A stretch of 64,000 nucleotides of DNA from a virus. A program made the position numbers and the translations under genes. Location: IMG/VR virus record IMGVR_UViG_3300035670_000069, positions 1 through 64,000 of that record, one strand, 5' to 3'. The notes under the pieces are model-generated. The model did no database searches. It saw nothing but the letters and a program-made list of their open reading frames with translations, and had not been told where the DNA came from. This document shows, piece after piece, positions 23,258 through 31,331 of the stretch (position 1 is its first letter; each line of letters begins with the position of its first letter).

Positions 23258-24840
23258 TGTCAGATAGTCAAGAGTTTACTATAGGTGCTAGAATAGATGA
23301 TCTTTTTAATCCATTAGATCAATTTAAAAACGAAGATCCATTTAACAAACCATGGTCAGAACTAAAATCATATTCTGGAATGGACAATAATTTTAAAAGA
23401 CGCACATCTAGGTTAGTAGAAAAGGCAATGCCTAATGATCCTACTCAGGGATATCTTGATAGTGCTAGGGCAGAGCAGCACGGTATTGGTGATGCAAAGT
23501 CAAAAGAAATTAATCCAGGAACCGTATATCGTAACGGGTATGGATTATTTGATGTAATTACTCCACCATGGAATGTTTACGAACTTGCAAATTATTATGA
23601 TACATCTTTTGCTAATCATGCTGCAATTGATGCAAAGGTAGAAAACATTGTTGGCCTAGGGTATGACTTTGAAGTTTCTCCAAGTACAATGCTTCGTTTA
23701 GAATCTAATAAAGATTCTGGGCAGGTAGAAAGAGCAAGGAATAGAATTGAACGTGCAAAAATTGAAATGCACGAGTGGATAGAATCATTAAATGATGATG
23801 ATTCTTTTACAACAACAATGATGAAGGTTTATACAGATGTTCAGGCAGTTGGAAATGGATATCTTGAAATAGGAAGAACTACTCGTGGTGAGATAGGATA
23901 TATTGGACATATACCAGCAACTACAATGCGTGTTCGTAGACTACGTGATGGATATGTTCAAATTATAGGACAAAAGGTTGTTTATTTTAGAAATTTTGGA
24001 GCAAAGAATGCTAATCCAGTTACCTCTGATCCAAGACCTAATGAAATCATACACTTTAAACAGTATTCGCCTTTAAATACTTTTTATGGTGTTCCAGATA
24101 TAATGTCGGCAATAAACTCGCTCCATGGAGACCAGTTAGCGTCACAATATAATATTGACTACTTTAGCAATAAGGCTGTCCCTCGTTATGTTGTGACACT
24201 AAAGGGTGCACGACTTTCTGCAGATGCCGAAGATAAGATGTTTAGATTTTTGCAAACGGGACTCAAAGGACAATCTCATAGAACTCTATATATTCCTCTT
24301 CCAGGAGATAGCGATACAAACAAAGTTGACTTTAAGATGGAGCCAATTGAAAATGGAGTACAAGAGGGATCCTTTGAAAAGTATCGTAAGCAAAATAGAG
24401 ATGATATTTTAATAGCACATCAAGTTCCGTTGTCAAAGATAGGTGGAGGAGATTCTGGGGCTATTGCAGCAGCATTGGCCCAAGATCGCACCTTTAAAGA
24501 GCAGGTAGCACGTCCAGCCCAAAAAGAATTAGAAAAAATATTAAATAAGATTGTTAAAGAAAAAACAGATGTACTTGTTTTAAAGTTTAAAGAACTCACC
24601 CTGACCGATGAAATAGCACAATCTCAAATTTTGGAAAGATATGTTAAGACTCAAGTAATGCTTCCAAATGAGGCTAGATCAATCTTGGGTCTTCCACAAA
24701 GGGAGGGGGGAGATGAGCCTTTCCAGCCTAAGCCAGATGTAGAGAGGGCAAGGGACGGAGAACGAACGAATAATCAGTCCGATGGGGCAGCCACAATTAG
24801 TGGAAGAAATCCAAAAGGCGAGGGTAGATCTACTCCATAG
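23257..24840 (+). CDS. Portal protein (HK97/PBSX type)
   Basis: A 527-residue protein forming the dodecameric ring through which DNA enters and leaves the capsid. Diagnostic segments: 'GNGYLEIGRTTRGEIGYIGH' followed by 'IPATTMRVRR' (wing), 'EIIHFKQYSPLNTFYGVPDI', 'YNIDYFSNKAVPRYVV', and the C-terminal helical stem 'AALAQDRTFKEQVARPAQKE'. The ~60-residue C-terminal tail is polar and low in complexity. It starts in a one-base overlap with 22889-23257 and ends just before the DnaA-box-like cluster and protease promoter. The terminase partner genes lie 39 kb away, at 62358 onward. Confidence 0.88.
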   Translation: MSDSQEFTIGARIDDLFNPLDQFKNEDPFNKPWSELKSYSGMDNNFKRRTSRLVEKAMPNDPTQGYLDSARAEQHGIGDAKSKEINPGTVYRNGYGLFDVITPPWNVYELANYYDTSFANHAAIDAKVENIVGLGYDFEVSPSTMLRLESNKDSGQVERARNRIERAKIEMHEWIESLNDDDSFTTTMMKVYTDVQAVGNGYLEIGRTTRGEIGYIGHIPATTMRVRRLRDGYVQIIGQKVVYFRNFGAKNANPVTSDPRPNEIIHFKQYSPLNTFYGVPDIMSAINSLHGDQLASQYNIDYFSNKAVPRYVVTLKGARLSADAEDKMFRFLQTGLKGQSHRTLYIPLPGDSDTNKVDFKMEPIENGVQEGSFEKYRKQNRDDILIAHQVPLSKIGGGDSGAIAAALAQDRTFKEQVARPAQKELEKILNKIVKEKTDVLVLKFKELTLTDEIAQSQILERYVKTQVMLPNEARSILGLPQREGGDEPFQPKPDVERARDGERTNNQSDGAATISGRNPKGEGRSTP

Positions 24841-24872
24841 TTATCCACAAGTTTATTCACAGTTTATTAACA
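24841..24872 (+). repeat. Cluster of three DnaA-box-like 9-mers
   Basis: TTATCCACA (24841-24849), TTATTCACA (24853-24861) and TTATTAACA (24864-24872) stand in tandem with 3- and 2-base spacers. The first two fit the bacterial DnaA box TTATNCACA exactly. AT-rich sequence containing the protease promoter follows. This is a candidate replication origin, DnaA-titration site or DnaA-regulated promoter. Confidence 0.55.
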
Positions 24873-24890
24873 TTTGTGTAAAAAAGGCTC

Positions 24891-24896
24891 TATAAT
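24891..24896 (+). promoter_or_regulatory. -10 box of the protease/capsid operon
   Basis: TATAAT at 24891-24896 lies 11 bases before ATG 24907, with no ribosome binding site, so the leader would be 0-4 bases. The DnaA-box-like cluster lies immediately upstream where an activator could bind. Confidence 0.5.
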
Positions 24897-24906
24897 ATAT
24901 ACTAGT

Positions 24907-26214
24907 ATGACTATATCTAAGGCCCATTGGGATACCGATGGCGAATCAGTAAGGCTTTCCCTTCCATTTGCGAAGGTTGATAAGGAGAGACGTATCGTCT
25001 CAGGTTTTGCGTCACTTGATAACGTTGACAAGCAGGGAGATATAGTAACAGCAGAGGCTTCAATGAAAGCCTTTTCTGCTTTCCGTGGAAATATTCGTGA
25101 AATGCACCAGCCATCTGCTGTAGGCAAAATGGTTTCTTTTAAACAAGATCGTTATTTTGATACAGAAACTAAAAAGTTTTATAATGGCGTTTTTGTTTCA
25201 GCATATGTTTCAAAGGGTGCACAAGATGCATGGGAAAAAGTTTTGGATGGCACATACACAGGATTTTCTATTGGCGGTAGAATGAATAAGTGGGATGACG
25301 GATATGATGAGAAATCAGATTCCACAATTAGAATTATTAAAGATTATGATCTTGTTGAGTTGAGTCTTGTAGATTCCCCAGCAAATCAATTTGCAAATAT
25401 TATGCAAGTAGAAAAGGTAGATGGCAATGTTGTCGTAAAAGGACAAGATGTCGAATTAGAAAATGTTTTTTATGATGCAGAATCTGGAATCGTAATGGTT
25501 TCAGATCAAGAAACAGTTGCAAGTCCAGTTACTGGAAATGAAATGAAAAATATAGGTTTCGTTGAAAAAGAAGACAACGAAAAAATGGATATAGTCAAAT
25601 TCTTAGTAGATAGTGCTAAAGGCATTAATACTTCTAAGATAACGAAGGAGGTAAATCCTATGACAGAAGAAACAGCAGTTGTTGAAGAAACAACAGAAGT
25701 TACAAAGTCAGAAGAAATCGCTCCAGAGGCAGATGCCGTAGTTGAGGCTCCTGTTGCAGAAGAAGTTGCTGAAAAGTCTGATGAGACTCCAGCAGCAGAA
25801 GAAGTTGCCAAGGCAGAAGAAACTGTTGAGGCTCCTGCAGTAGAAGTTACTACAGAAGTATCTAAGTCAGATGAAGCAATTGTTGACGCAGTTGCTGAAA
25901 TCAAGAACACAATTACATCAGCCTTTAGCGATCTAGTTGAAACTGTTAAGTCTTTGCAGGCAGAAGTAGAAATGCTTAAGTCTTCAAAGGTTGATACAGA
26001 CGCAGTAAAAAGTTCTCTTGAAGCAGTCGCCAAAGACATTGCTGCTACAACAGAACAAGTTAATAAGTTTGGAAAGCGTGTTGACGCAGTAGAAGCAGAT
26101 ACAGCATTCCGAAAGTCTGGCGATCTAGGCGAGATCGTGCAGGAGCAACCAGAAATGGTTGAAAAATCCCTATGGGGCGGACGTTTCCTCAAAACAGCCG
26201 ACTTATTTAATTAA
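24907..26214 (+). CDS. Prohead protease fused to scaffold (HK97 family)
   Basis: A 435-residue protein. Residues 15-190 are a caseinolytic-type prohead protease: 'RIVSGFASLDNVDKQGDIV', His67 in 'REMHQPSAVGKM', Ser121 in 'YTGFSIGGRM', and 'DYDLVELSLVDSPANQFA'. From about 252 on the chain becomes an acidic Glu/Ala/Val/Pro region, then a coiled coil (about 335-405), as in scaffolding proteins. I use ATG 24907; a longer in-frame TTG start at 24874 would cover the promoter. A strong internal ribosome binding site allows a separate scaffold. The role is to template the procapsid and then digest the scaffold. Confidence 0.85.
   Translation: MTISKAHWDTDGESVRLSLPFAKVDKERRIVSGFASLDNVDKQGDIVTAEASMKAFSAFRGNIREMHQPSAVGKMVSFKQDRYFDTETKKFYNGVFVSAYVSKGAQDAWEKVLDGTYTGFSIGGRMNKWDDGYDEKSDSTIRIIKDYDLVELSLVDSPANQFANIMQVEKVDGNVVVKGQDVELENVFYDAESGIVMVSDQETVASPVTGNEMKNIGFVEKEDNEKMDIVKFLVDSAKGINTSKITKEVNPMTEETAVVEETTEVTKSEEIAPEADAVVEAPVAEEVAEKSDETPAAEEVAKAEETVEAPAVEVTTEVSKSDEAIVDAVAEIKNTITSAFSDLVETVKSLQAEVEMLKSSKVDTDAVKSSLEAVAKDIAATTEQVNKFGKRVDAVEADTAFRKSGDLGEIVQEQPEMVEKSLWGGRFLKTADLFN
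25660..26214 (+). CDS. Nested in-frame scaffolding protein
   Basis: Inside the protease gene, AAGGAGGT (25645-25652) lies 8 bases before an in-frame ATG at 25660, a far better ribosome binding site than that of the full-length gene. The product would be 184 residues: an acidic repeat segment (VEAP, EEVA and KSDE motifs), then a coiled coil and a C-terminal 'EKSLWGGRFLKTADLF' that may contact the capsid protein. This repeats the lambda C/Nu3 plan, in which protease and scaffold share one frame. Production of the short form is inferred. Confidence 0.6.
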   Translation: MTEETAVVEETTEVTKSEEIAPEADAVVEAPVAEEVAEKSDETPAAEEVAKAEETVEAPAVEVTTEVSKSDEAIVDAVAEIKNTITSAFSDLVETVKSLQAEVEMLKSSKVDTDAVKSSLEAVAKDIAATTEQVNKFGKRVDAVEADTAFRKSGDLGEIVQEQPEMVEKSLWGGRFLKTADLFN

Positions 26215-26237
26215 GTAATCACTTAGGAGGTGACAAT

Positions 26238-27365
26238 ATGTCGGAAGAGATTAAGAAAAACCAGCCAGGAGAATCTGGCGAACTAGGCGGAACCGCACCT
26301 GGTCTATACCAGGGACAAGGCGCTTTCGCTTCAGGTGGTATTGGTGGTGTTACAGATCCAGGTGCAGATACACTTGGAAACATCCCTAATGCGAACTTTG
26401 GTGTTACATCTGGTCCAAATGCCGTAAATCCTTCGGGTGATGCTGCAAGCGGAATCCTACGCCCTGAACAGGCACGTCGTTTTATTGACTACGTTTGGGA
26501 TGCTACCGTTCTCGCCCAAGATGGTCGTCGTGTGACGATGAGAGCAAACACTATGGAACTTGAGAAAGTTAACGTTGGTGAGCGTGTTATCCGTGCTGCT
26601 TCACAAGCACTCGGTGACTACACAAACACTGGCGCTACCTTCTCTAAGGTAGAACTTACAACCAAGAAACTACGTCTTGATTGGGAAGTATCTGCAGAAG
26701 CACTAGAAGACAATGTCGAGGGGGCTGCATTAGAAGATCATCTCGTACGCTTGATGACAAATGCATTCGCTAACGATATTGAAGATCTTGCGATCAATGG
26801 TGACGGTACAACTGCACCATTCTTGTCCATCATGGACGGCTTCGTAAAGAAGGAAACAGCAGGCAACTCTCATGAAGCAGTCGTTACTGTTGCTGATAAT
26901 GCATGGACTCCAGAGGTAATGCAGGATATTATCCTTGCAATGCCACGTAAGTATCGTGCAATCAAGAACAACCTTAAGTTCTACGCAGGTACAGATGCCT
27001 TCGCAGGTATCGTAAAGAATAACGGAACACTTGCTGATGCAGTTGCTGAAGCATTCAGTGGCCGTGTTTCTGGTACCTCTGCAAACCGTCAAGCATACCT
27101 TGATGGTGGAGCACAGACATTCGGTGGAGCACGTACAACACGTGTTCTAGGTATCGATGTACAAGAAGTTCCTTACTATCCAGATGGATTTGTCGATTTG
27201 ACATTCCCTCAGAACCGTGTATGGGGCTTCCAGCGTGATATCGTTGTAAACCGTGAATACGTAGCGAAGAAGGACACAATTGAATACACTGTATTCGTCC
27301 GCTTCGGTATTCAATGGGAAGAAGAAGACGCTATTGCATACGCTGATGCTGCTTCAGATTCATAA
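26238..27365 (+). CDS. Major capsid protein (HK97 fold)
   Basis: A 375-residue protein. The first ~70 residues are Gly/Pro-rich and flexible. The HK97-type core begins at 'LRPEQARRFIDYVWDATVLA' and includes the long spine helix 'AALEDHLVRLMTNAFANDIE' with 'DLAINGDGT', the A-domain 'NNLKFYAGTDAFAGIV' and 'LGIDVQEVPYYP', and the final strand 'IEYTVFVRFGIQWEEEDAIA'. A near-perfect AGGAGGTGA ribosome binding site and codon choice richer in C/G-ending and CGT codons than the neighbours fit very high expression. A strong terminator follows. Confidence 0.9.
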   Translation: MSEEIKKNQPGESGELGGTAPGLYQGQGAFASGGIGGVTDPGADTLGNIPNANFGVTSGPNAVNPSGDAASGILRPEQARRFIDYVWDATVLAQDGRRVTMRANTMELEKVNVGERVIRAASQALGDYTNTGATFSKVELTTKKLRLDWEVSAEALEDNVEGAALEDHLVRLMTNAFANDIEDLAINGDGTTAPFLSIMDGFVKKETAGNSHEAVVTVADNAWTPEVMQDIILAMPRKYRAIKNNLKFYAGTDAFAGIVKNNGTLADAVAEAFSGRVSGTSANRQAYLDGGAQTFGGARTTRVLGIDVQEVPYYPDGFVDLTFPQNRVWGFQRDIVVNREYVAKKDTIEYTVFVRFGIQWEEEDAIAYADAASDS

Positions 27366-27383
27366 TCTGAATTAGTACCTTTG

Positions 27384-27424
27384 AGAGGGGGAAGGGGTTA
27401 ATCTCCTCCCCCTCTTATCTTTAG
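27384..27424 (+). terminator. Rho-independent terminator after the capsid gene
   Basis: AGAGGGGG (27384-27391) pairs with CCCCCTCT (27408-27415) and is followed by TTATCTTT. It separates the capsid gene from the connector operon. Confidence 0.8.
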
Positions 27425-27429
27425 TATTC

Positions 27430-27438
27430 TGTTATAAT
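27430..27438 (+). promoter_or_regulatory. Extended -10 promoter of the connector operon
   Basis: TGT-TATAAT (hexamer 27433-27438) follows the capsid terminator. A TAGGAGGT ribosome binding site precedes ATG 27461. Confidence 0.6.
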
Positions 27439-27460
27439 AGTTCACATAGGAGGTTAAATA

Positions 27461-27952
27461 ATGGAAGAAAATACTTTTAATAATGAAATGCCAGCAGAAG
27501 ATTTTATTGCTCCAGAAGTTACTGTAGAAGCACCATGGGCTGAAGAGCCAGTTGTTGAGGCTCCTATGCCTGAAACTAAGGTGGAAGAAGTTGCTGCAGA
27601 AAATAATATTGAGGCTGTAATATCTGAGGCTGCAGAGCCAGTCGATGCAATTACTACATCTGATTTTAGCAAGTCTTCGTCTGACACAGTTCAGGCTGTA
27701 GGCTCTATTGTAAATGGAGTAATTGGTGTTGCAGAAACTCCAAGAGTGGCCAAGAAAACTGTTGCTCCTTCAAAGAAAAAGAAGGAAAATACAGTTGCCG
27801 TATATTCAACTAAAAATGTAAGTTGGAATGGAGTTGGTAAGGTTAGCAGAGGATATAATATTGTTACTGCAGAACAAGCAGAGCAATGGAAGACTCGTGA
27901 TCACATACGAATCGCTACACCAGAAGAGGTAGCCAGGGAGTTTGGTCGCTAA
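27461..27952 (+). CDS. Post-capsid protein with acidic N-terminus
   Basis: A 163-residue protein. Residues 1-70 are acidic low-complexity sequence with 'VEAPWAEEPVVEAP', very like the nested scaffold. A Lys-rich linker (about 100-108) follows, then a C-terminal domain 'VAVYSTKNVSWNGVGKVSRG' with YNIV and 'TRDHIRIATPEEVAREFG'. That C-terminal motif is familiar from proteins encoded just after the capsid gene in many actinobacteriophages, where the role is unknown. It may bind or decorate the capsid or assist connector assembly. Confidence 0.6.
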   Translation: MEENTFNNEMPAEDFIAPEVTVEAPWAEEPVVEAPMPETKVEEVAAENNIEAVISEAAEPVDAITTSDFSKSSSDTVQAVGSIVNGVIGVAETPRVAKKTVAPSKKKKENTVAVYSTKNVSWNGVGKVSRGYNIVTAEQAEQWKTRDHIRIATPEEVAREFGR

Positions 27953-28831
27953 ATGCAAATTCTTAGAGTTCCGCCATATGATTTATCCGTAACACTAGAT
28001 GTTTCTGAAGCATCTACTGAATACGACTACGTTATTGTAGATATGGCGGATCTCTCTGAATCAACTGGAACAATAGTATCAAGTTCTGAAAGCAAGGTAG
28101 AAATACCTTTATCATCTGAATATGATACAGAATATAAAATAACTGTAGATGGATCTGATACATATATTGATGTAGTAAGACCATATGTAGATCCAAACGA
28201 GCATGGAACAACTGCAAGCGAAATTGCAGCATACGCAGCAAATGAAGAATTAGCCAGAGCAATCATTGACTCTGTTTGCGATGTAGATTTTTATTTTAAA
28301 AAGAGAATAATTGAAACAACAGGTCTTGGGGTAGATTATTTACCAATATGGGTAGATGCACTAGACGTTATTAAGGTTTATGAAAATAATGTACTACTTT
28401 ATGATGCAAGTGATTTAGAAAATTCTGTTAGCGAATTTGAAATTATTGCAGACAAATCTGCTATTACAATGACATATAGCGATGCAATTAATAGAGATGA
28501 GTCTGCTCGTATTTTGCTACCCGCTTCACCAACAGATATTGCAGAACTAGATTATTCTGCACGAGGATTTCCCAAGGGATGGGATTATAGAATTACATTA
28601 GAGGTTGGATATCACAAAGTCCCTGCAGATATCAAGAGGGCAGCAGAATTATTAATTCATGATATTGATTGTGGTAAATTAGATTACTATAAGCGTTATA
28701 TTAATTCATATAATACAGATCAGTTTAGAGTTCAATTTGATAAGGCAGTATTTGAAGGTACTGGCAATTTGATTGTAGATAAAATCCTTGATAAGTACCG
28801 CAAACCGATTGAGTTCGTTGGAGTACTGTAA
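27953..28831 (+). CDS. Head-tail connector/adaptor protein
   Basis: A 292-residue protein directly abutting the previous gene. A beta-rich N-terminal domain (residues 1-85) is followed by a part containing 'EIAAYAANEELARAIIDSVC' and 'RITLEVGYHKVPADIKRAAE' with 'LLIHDIDCGK', the pattern of HK97 gp6-like adaptor proteins that bind beneath the portal. The N-terminal domain is an extension relative to the smallest family members. Its position, after capsid and before head closure, supports the call. Confidence 0.65.
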   Translation: MQILRVPPYDLSVTLDVSEASTEYDYVIVDMADLSESTGTIVSSSESKVEIPLSSEYDTEYKITVDGSDTYIDVVRPYVDPNEHGTTASEIAAYAANEELARAIIDSVCDVDFYFKKRIIETTGLGVDYLPIWVDALDVIKVYENNVLLYDASDLENSVSEFEIIADKSAITMTYSDAINRDESARILLPASPTDIAELDYSARGFPKGWDYRITLEVGYHKVPADIKRAAELLIHDIDCGKLDYYKRYINSYNTDQFRVQFDKAVFEGTGNLIVDKILDKYRKPIEFVGVL

Positions 28832-29280
28832 TGGCTATATGCGAAACTACAGACTTCGCATTTCCTATGCAAGCAGATGTATATCATCCAATTGTTGAAC
28901 AAGGGCCGTATGGCAACATCAAAAAGACTTGGGTTTTAGATAGAACTATTGCTTGTTCTTTTTCTCCAGCAGGATCTGCTTTTAAAGAAGAAGTAACTCC
29001 AAACGTAAACATAACACAAGAAAAGATATTATTAGGTCGTGTCAGAACTGATATTAGGGTGTCTAGCGAAGAAGCCAATAATTCAATTACAAACGTTATT
29101 ATTACAAACATTAAAGATAAAAATTGTAATGAGGTTTATTTAGAAACGGTTGGTCCACGTGCTGGTAAATCAACCATATTTGAAATAGCAACTCAGGACC
29201 CATTTGTTGGACCATTTGGAAATGTTGAATATTATAATGTTGTTATACGTAGGTCAGAAAATCAGGCAAGTGATATATGA
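28831..29280 (+). CDS. Head closure/stopper protein
   Basis: A 149-residue protein that starts in a one-base overlap (TAATG) with the adaptor gene. 'QADVYHPIVEQGPYGNIKKT', a predicted SH3-like beta barrel, and 'STIFEIATQDPFVGPFG' fit the second connector ring (head-completion) protein in gene order. Sequence motifs are weak, so the call rests mainly on synteny: adaptor, closure, neck/tail and terminator in sequence. The stop overlaps the next ATG by 4 bases. Confidence 0.55.
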   Translation: MAICETTDFAFPMQADVYHPIVEQGPYGNIKKTWVLDRTIACSFSPAGSAFKEEVTPNVNITQEKILLGRVRTDIRVSSEEANNSITNVIITNIKDKNCNEVYLETVGPRAGKSTIFEIATQDPFVGPFGNVEYYNVVIRRSENQASDI

Positions 29281-29951
29281 TAGCCGTAAAACTAGATAGC
29301 AATTTATTCAGAAAAGAAATGAATAACATTATTAATTATTCTACAGGCTTTCTTGATGGAGTTCAAAAGGGAAAGAAAGTATTTCTTGATAACCTAGGAA
29401 GAGATACTATTGAATTGCTTAAACAATATATTGATTCAAGCGCCAGAGTTAGCCCACAAACTTTGCATCATGTTTATGAATGGTATCAGGTTGGAAGTCC
29501 AGATGCAAGATTATTTGATATAGACTATACATTGAGTGGCCTTGGTCTTTCTTTTAGATCTTCATTTAGGCAATCTTCATCTGTTAAAGATGGATCTAGA
29601 GAACCCTTTTACAATAAAGCAATTATTATGGAACAGGGTCAGCCAGTTATTATTAAACCAAAAAATGCACAGGCTTTAAGATTTGAGGTAGATGGAGAAG
29701 AGGTATTTACTAGACAACCCGTTGTAGTTAATAATCCTGGTGGCGCAACAGAGCGTGGCTTTGAAAAGGTATTTGATTCATTCTTTAGTAGATATTTTAA
29801 GCAAACATTTTTACGTAAAAGCGGTATGCTAAAAGATTTTGAAAATCCAGTTGCATATAAAAAGAATCTTAAATCAGGTGCTAAACTTGGCAGAGGCAAG
29901 GGTATCGAAACAGGATATCGTTGGATTGCTAATATAAAGGCGGTTAAATAA
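29277..29951 (+). CDS. Neck/tail-completion protein (HK97 gp10-like by position)
   Basis: A 224-residue protein in an ATGA overlap with the closure gene. N-terminal helices ('NLGRDTIELLKQYIDSSARV') followed by 'TLHHVYEWYQVGSPDARLFD' and a C-terminal helical segment 'ERGFEKVFDSFFSRYFKQTF' give the shape of gp10-type tail-completion proteins. It ends in a basic Gly/Lys-rich stretch. It probably joins head connector to tail tube; assignment by order and size. Confidence 0.5.
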   Translation: MIAVKLDSNLFRKEMNNIINYSTGFLDGVQKGKKVFLDNLGRDTIELLKQYIDSSARVSPQTLHHVYEWYQVGSPDARLFDIDYTLSGLGLSFRSSFRQSSSVKDGSREPFYNKAIIMEQGQPVIIKPKNAQALRFEVDGEEVFTRQPVVVNNPGGATERGFEKVFDSFFSRYFKQTFLRKSGMLKDFENPVAYKKNLKSGAKLGRGKGIETGYRWIANIKAVK

Positions 29952-30556
29952 TGACTTATGCAGAATTATATGGCCCAAATGCATCATCAATTAATACACC
30001 AGTGCTTTGGATAAACAAATATCTTGAAGAAAAAATTCCAGAACTATCTGGGCTTGGAAATTTTCCATTTTTTCCTTCTACTCCATCAACAATAAATGAT
30101 TTAACTGAATACTTTAACAGCAGCACAATAGGGGCAGCAGCAACATGGGATAGATTAATAAAAATGAGAAGATCTGCATTTCCACATATAAAGTGTGAAC
30201 AGGTTATGTATTATTTTTATGCACAGGGGTCAAACCCAATAGAGACTATGATTCATATACAAGAAACAGTGCTAAGGCTATTAGATAGAGGAGACGAGTC
30301 TGCTCGTGAAATAAACAACTGGGCAATGAACAGGCAAATTAGAATTGACAACAATACTGTATTTGACAATCAATTTTATTTTCATGATTTTAAAATATAT
30401 CAGTTAGAAGAGACTAGGGATATTATAGATTTTGGCACCGCACGTACATACGGGGGAAATAAGATTATTATAGATTATGACTACCATCAATCCAAAGACC
30501 TTACAAATCAAGATTGGCAGCCAGAACCCAAGGCAGCAACCAAGTTAATAATTTAA
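29951..30556 (+). CDS. Putative tail terminator protein
   Basis: A 201-residue protein in a one-base overlap with the preceding gene and last before the major tail protein, the standard place for the tail terminator. It has 'PHIKCEQVMYYFYAQGSNPI', 'MIHIQETVLRLLDRGDESAR' (amphipathic helix) and 'FYFHDFKIYQLEETRDIIDF', consistent with the alpha/beta terminator fold. No catalytic motifs. It caps the tail tube and fixes tail length together with the tape measure. Confidence 0.5.
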   Translation: MTYAELYGPNASSINTPVLWINKYLEEKIPELSGLGNFPFFPSTPSTINDLTEYFNSSTIGAAATWDRLIKMRRSAFPHIKCEQVMYYFYAQGSNPIETMIHIQETVLRLLDRGDESAREINNWAMNRQIRIDNNTVFDNQFYFHDFKIYQLEETRDIIDFGTARTYGGNKIIIDYDYHQSKDLTNQDWQPEPKAATKLII

Positions 30557-30557
30557 T

Positions 30558-30596
30558 AAAAGGCTGTATACTTATACTGAGGAAACACGCCTTTTT
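30558..30596 (+). terminator. Terminator-like hairpin enclosing a promoter
   Basis: AAAAGGC (30558-30564) pairs with GCCTTTT (30589-30595) and runs into a T tract. The 24-base loop contains a TATACT box (30567-30572), so terminator and promoter are interleaved before the major tail gene. Confidence 0.5.
30567..30572 (+). promoter_or_regulatory. -10 box for the major tail gene
   Basis: TATACT sits in the loop of the preceding hairpin, about 54 bases before ATG 30626. An AGAGGTGA ribosome binding site precedes that ATG. Confidence 0.4.
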
Positions 30597-30625
30597 ATTC
30601 TATAGAAAAAAAAGAGGTGAAATAA

Positions 30626-31258
30626 ATGGCTCTAGGTAATAGTAATAATATTATCGTCGGTGCAGCCCAGGTCTTCGTTTACGATGGACCTTTGGCAGTG
30701 GGTGGAAACCCAACACCAGAAGAAGGAGAAGCCTATGTAACCACACTTGAGGGTACAACAGGCTTTGACAGTATTGGTTACACTATGAATGGTTTGGAAC
30801 TCGTTTTCCAGCCAGACTTTGGTGAAGTTCAAGTTGACCAGATTCTTGACGTTGCTAAGTTATATAAGCAAGGTATGCAGGTAAACCTAAATACCACTTT
30901 TGCTGAAGCAACTTTAGAAAACTTAATTATCGCAGTAGCAGCAAACGCTGAGACTGATCTTACTGGTGACAAAACAACTACAACAGGCCAAGTATTCAAC
31001 ATGAAGTCAGGCTCTCTAGGCGAATGCCCAGTTGAGCGTGGTCTTGTTGCTGTTGGTCCTGGAACTGGCGATTGCGAAGAGGGTTCCAACTTGGAACGTA
31101 TCTATGTCGCATATCGTGCACTCTCGATTGAAAATGTGACTGTTTCTGCAAAGCGTGATGAGGCTACAATGTTTGAAGTTTCATTCCGTCTACTTCCAGA
31201 AGATAGCACAGGCTCTTATGGTAAGATCATTGATCGTACTGTAACTACCACACCATAA
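30626..31258 (+). CDS. Major tail tube protein
   Basis: A 210-residue protein with its own promoter, a strong AGAGGTGA site and well-expressed codon use, as expected for the subunit that polymerises into the tail tube. Beta-rich features: 'IIVGAAQVFVYDGPLAVGG', 'TTGFDSIGYTMNGLELVFQP', 'YKQGMQVNLNTTFAEATLEN' and 'ALSIENVTVSAKRDEATMFE'. The pattern 'VGAA-VFVYDGP-G' with 'E-G-SIG-T-G' is typical of siphovirus tail tubes in actinobacteriophages. It is followed by a terminator and then the chaperone genes, the classical order. Confidence 0.8.
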   Translation: MALGNSNNIIVGAAQVFVYDGPLAVGGNPTPEEGEAYVTTLEGTTGFDSIGYTMNGLELVFQPDFGEVQVDQILDVAKLYKQGMQVNLNTTFAEATLENLIIAVAANAETDLTGDKTTTTGQVFNMKSGSLGECPVERGLVAVGPGTGDCEEGSNLERIYVAYRALSIENVTVSAKRDEATMFEVSFRLLPEDSTGSYGKIIDRTVTTTP

Positions 31259-31274
31259 TACAACTTAATAAAAA

Positions 31275-31314
31275 CAGAAGGCTCAGTCATATTTGAAAAG
31301 GCTGGGCCTTTCTG
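31275..31314 (+). terminator. Terminator after the major tail gene
   Basis: Two alternative pairings are possible: CAGAAGGCTCAG (31275-31286) with CTGGGCCTTTCTG (31302-31314), imperfect, or a compact AAAGGC-TGG-GCCTTT (31297-31311). Both are followed by a short T-rich stretch that merges into the next promoter. Confidence 0.65.
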
Positions 31315-31316
31315 TT

Positions 31317-31325
31317 TGCTATAAT
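31317..31325 (+). promoter_or_regulatory. Extended -10 promoter, leaderless start
   Basis: TGC-TATAAT (hexamer 31320-31325) ends 7 bases before ATG 31332, with no ribosome binding site between. Confidence 0.55.
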
Positions 31326-31331
31326 TGTTTA

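Noticed and set aside
24874-24906. Upstream TTG start of the prohead protease
   Set aside because: The extra 11 codons cover the TATAAT box. ATG 24907 fits promoter spacing and family alignment better.
25506-26192. 228-codon - strand open frame opposite the scaffold region
   Set aside because: It is a Ser/Ala/Thr-rich mirror of the acidic Glu/Ala repeats, lies opposite a firmly identified gene and has no start signal.
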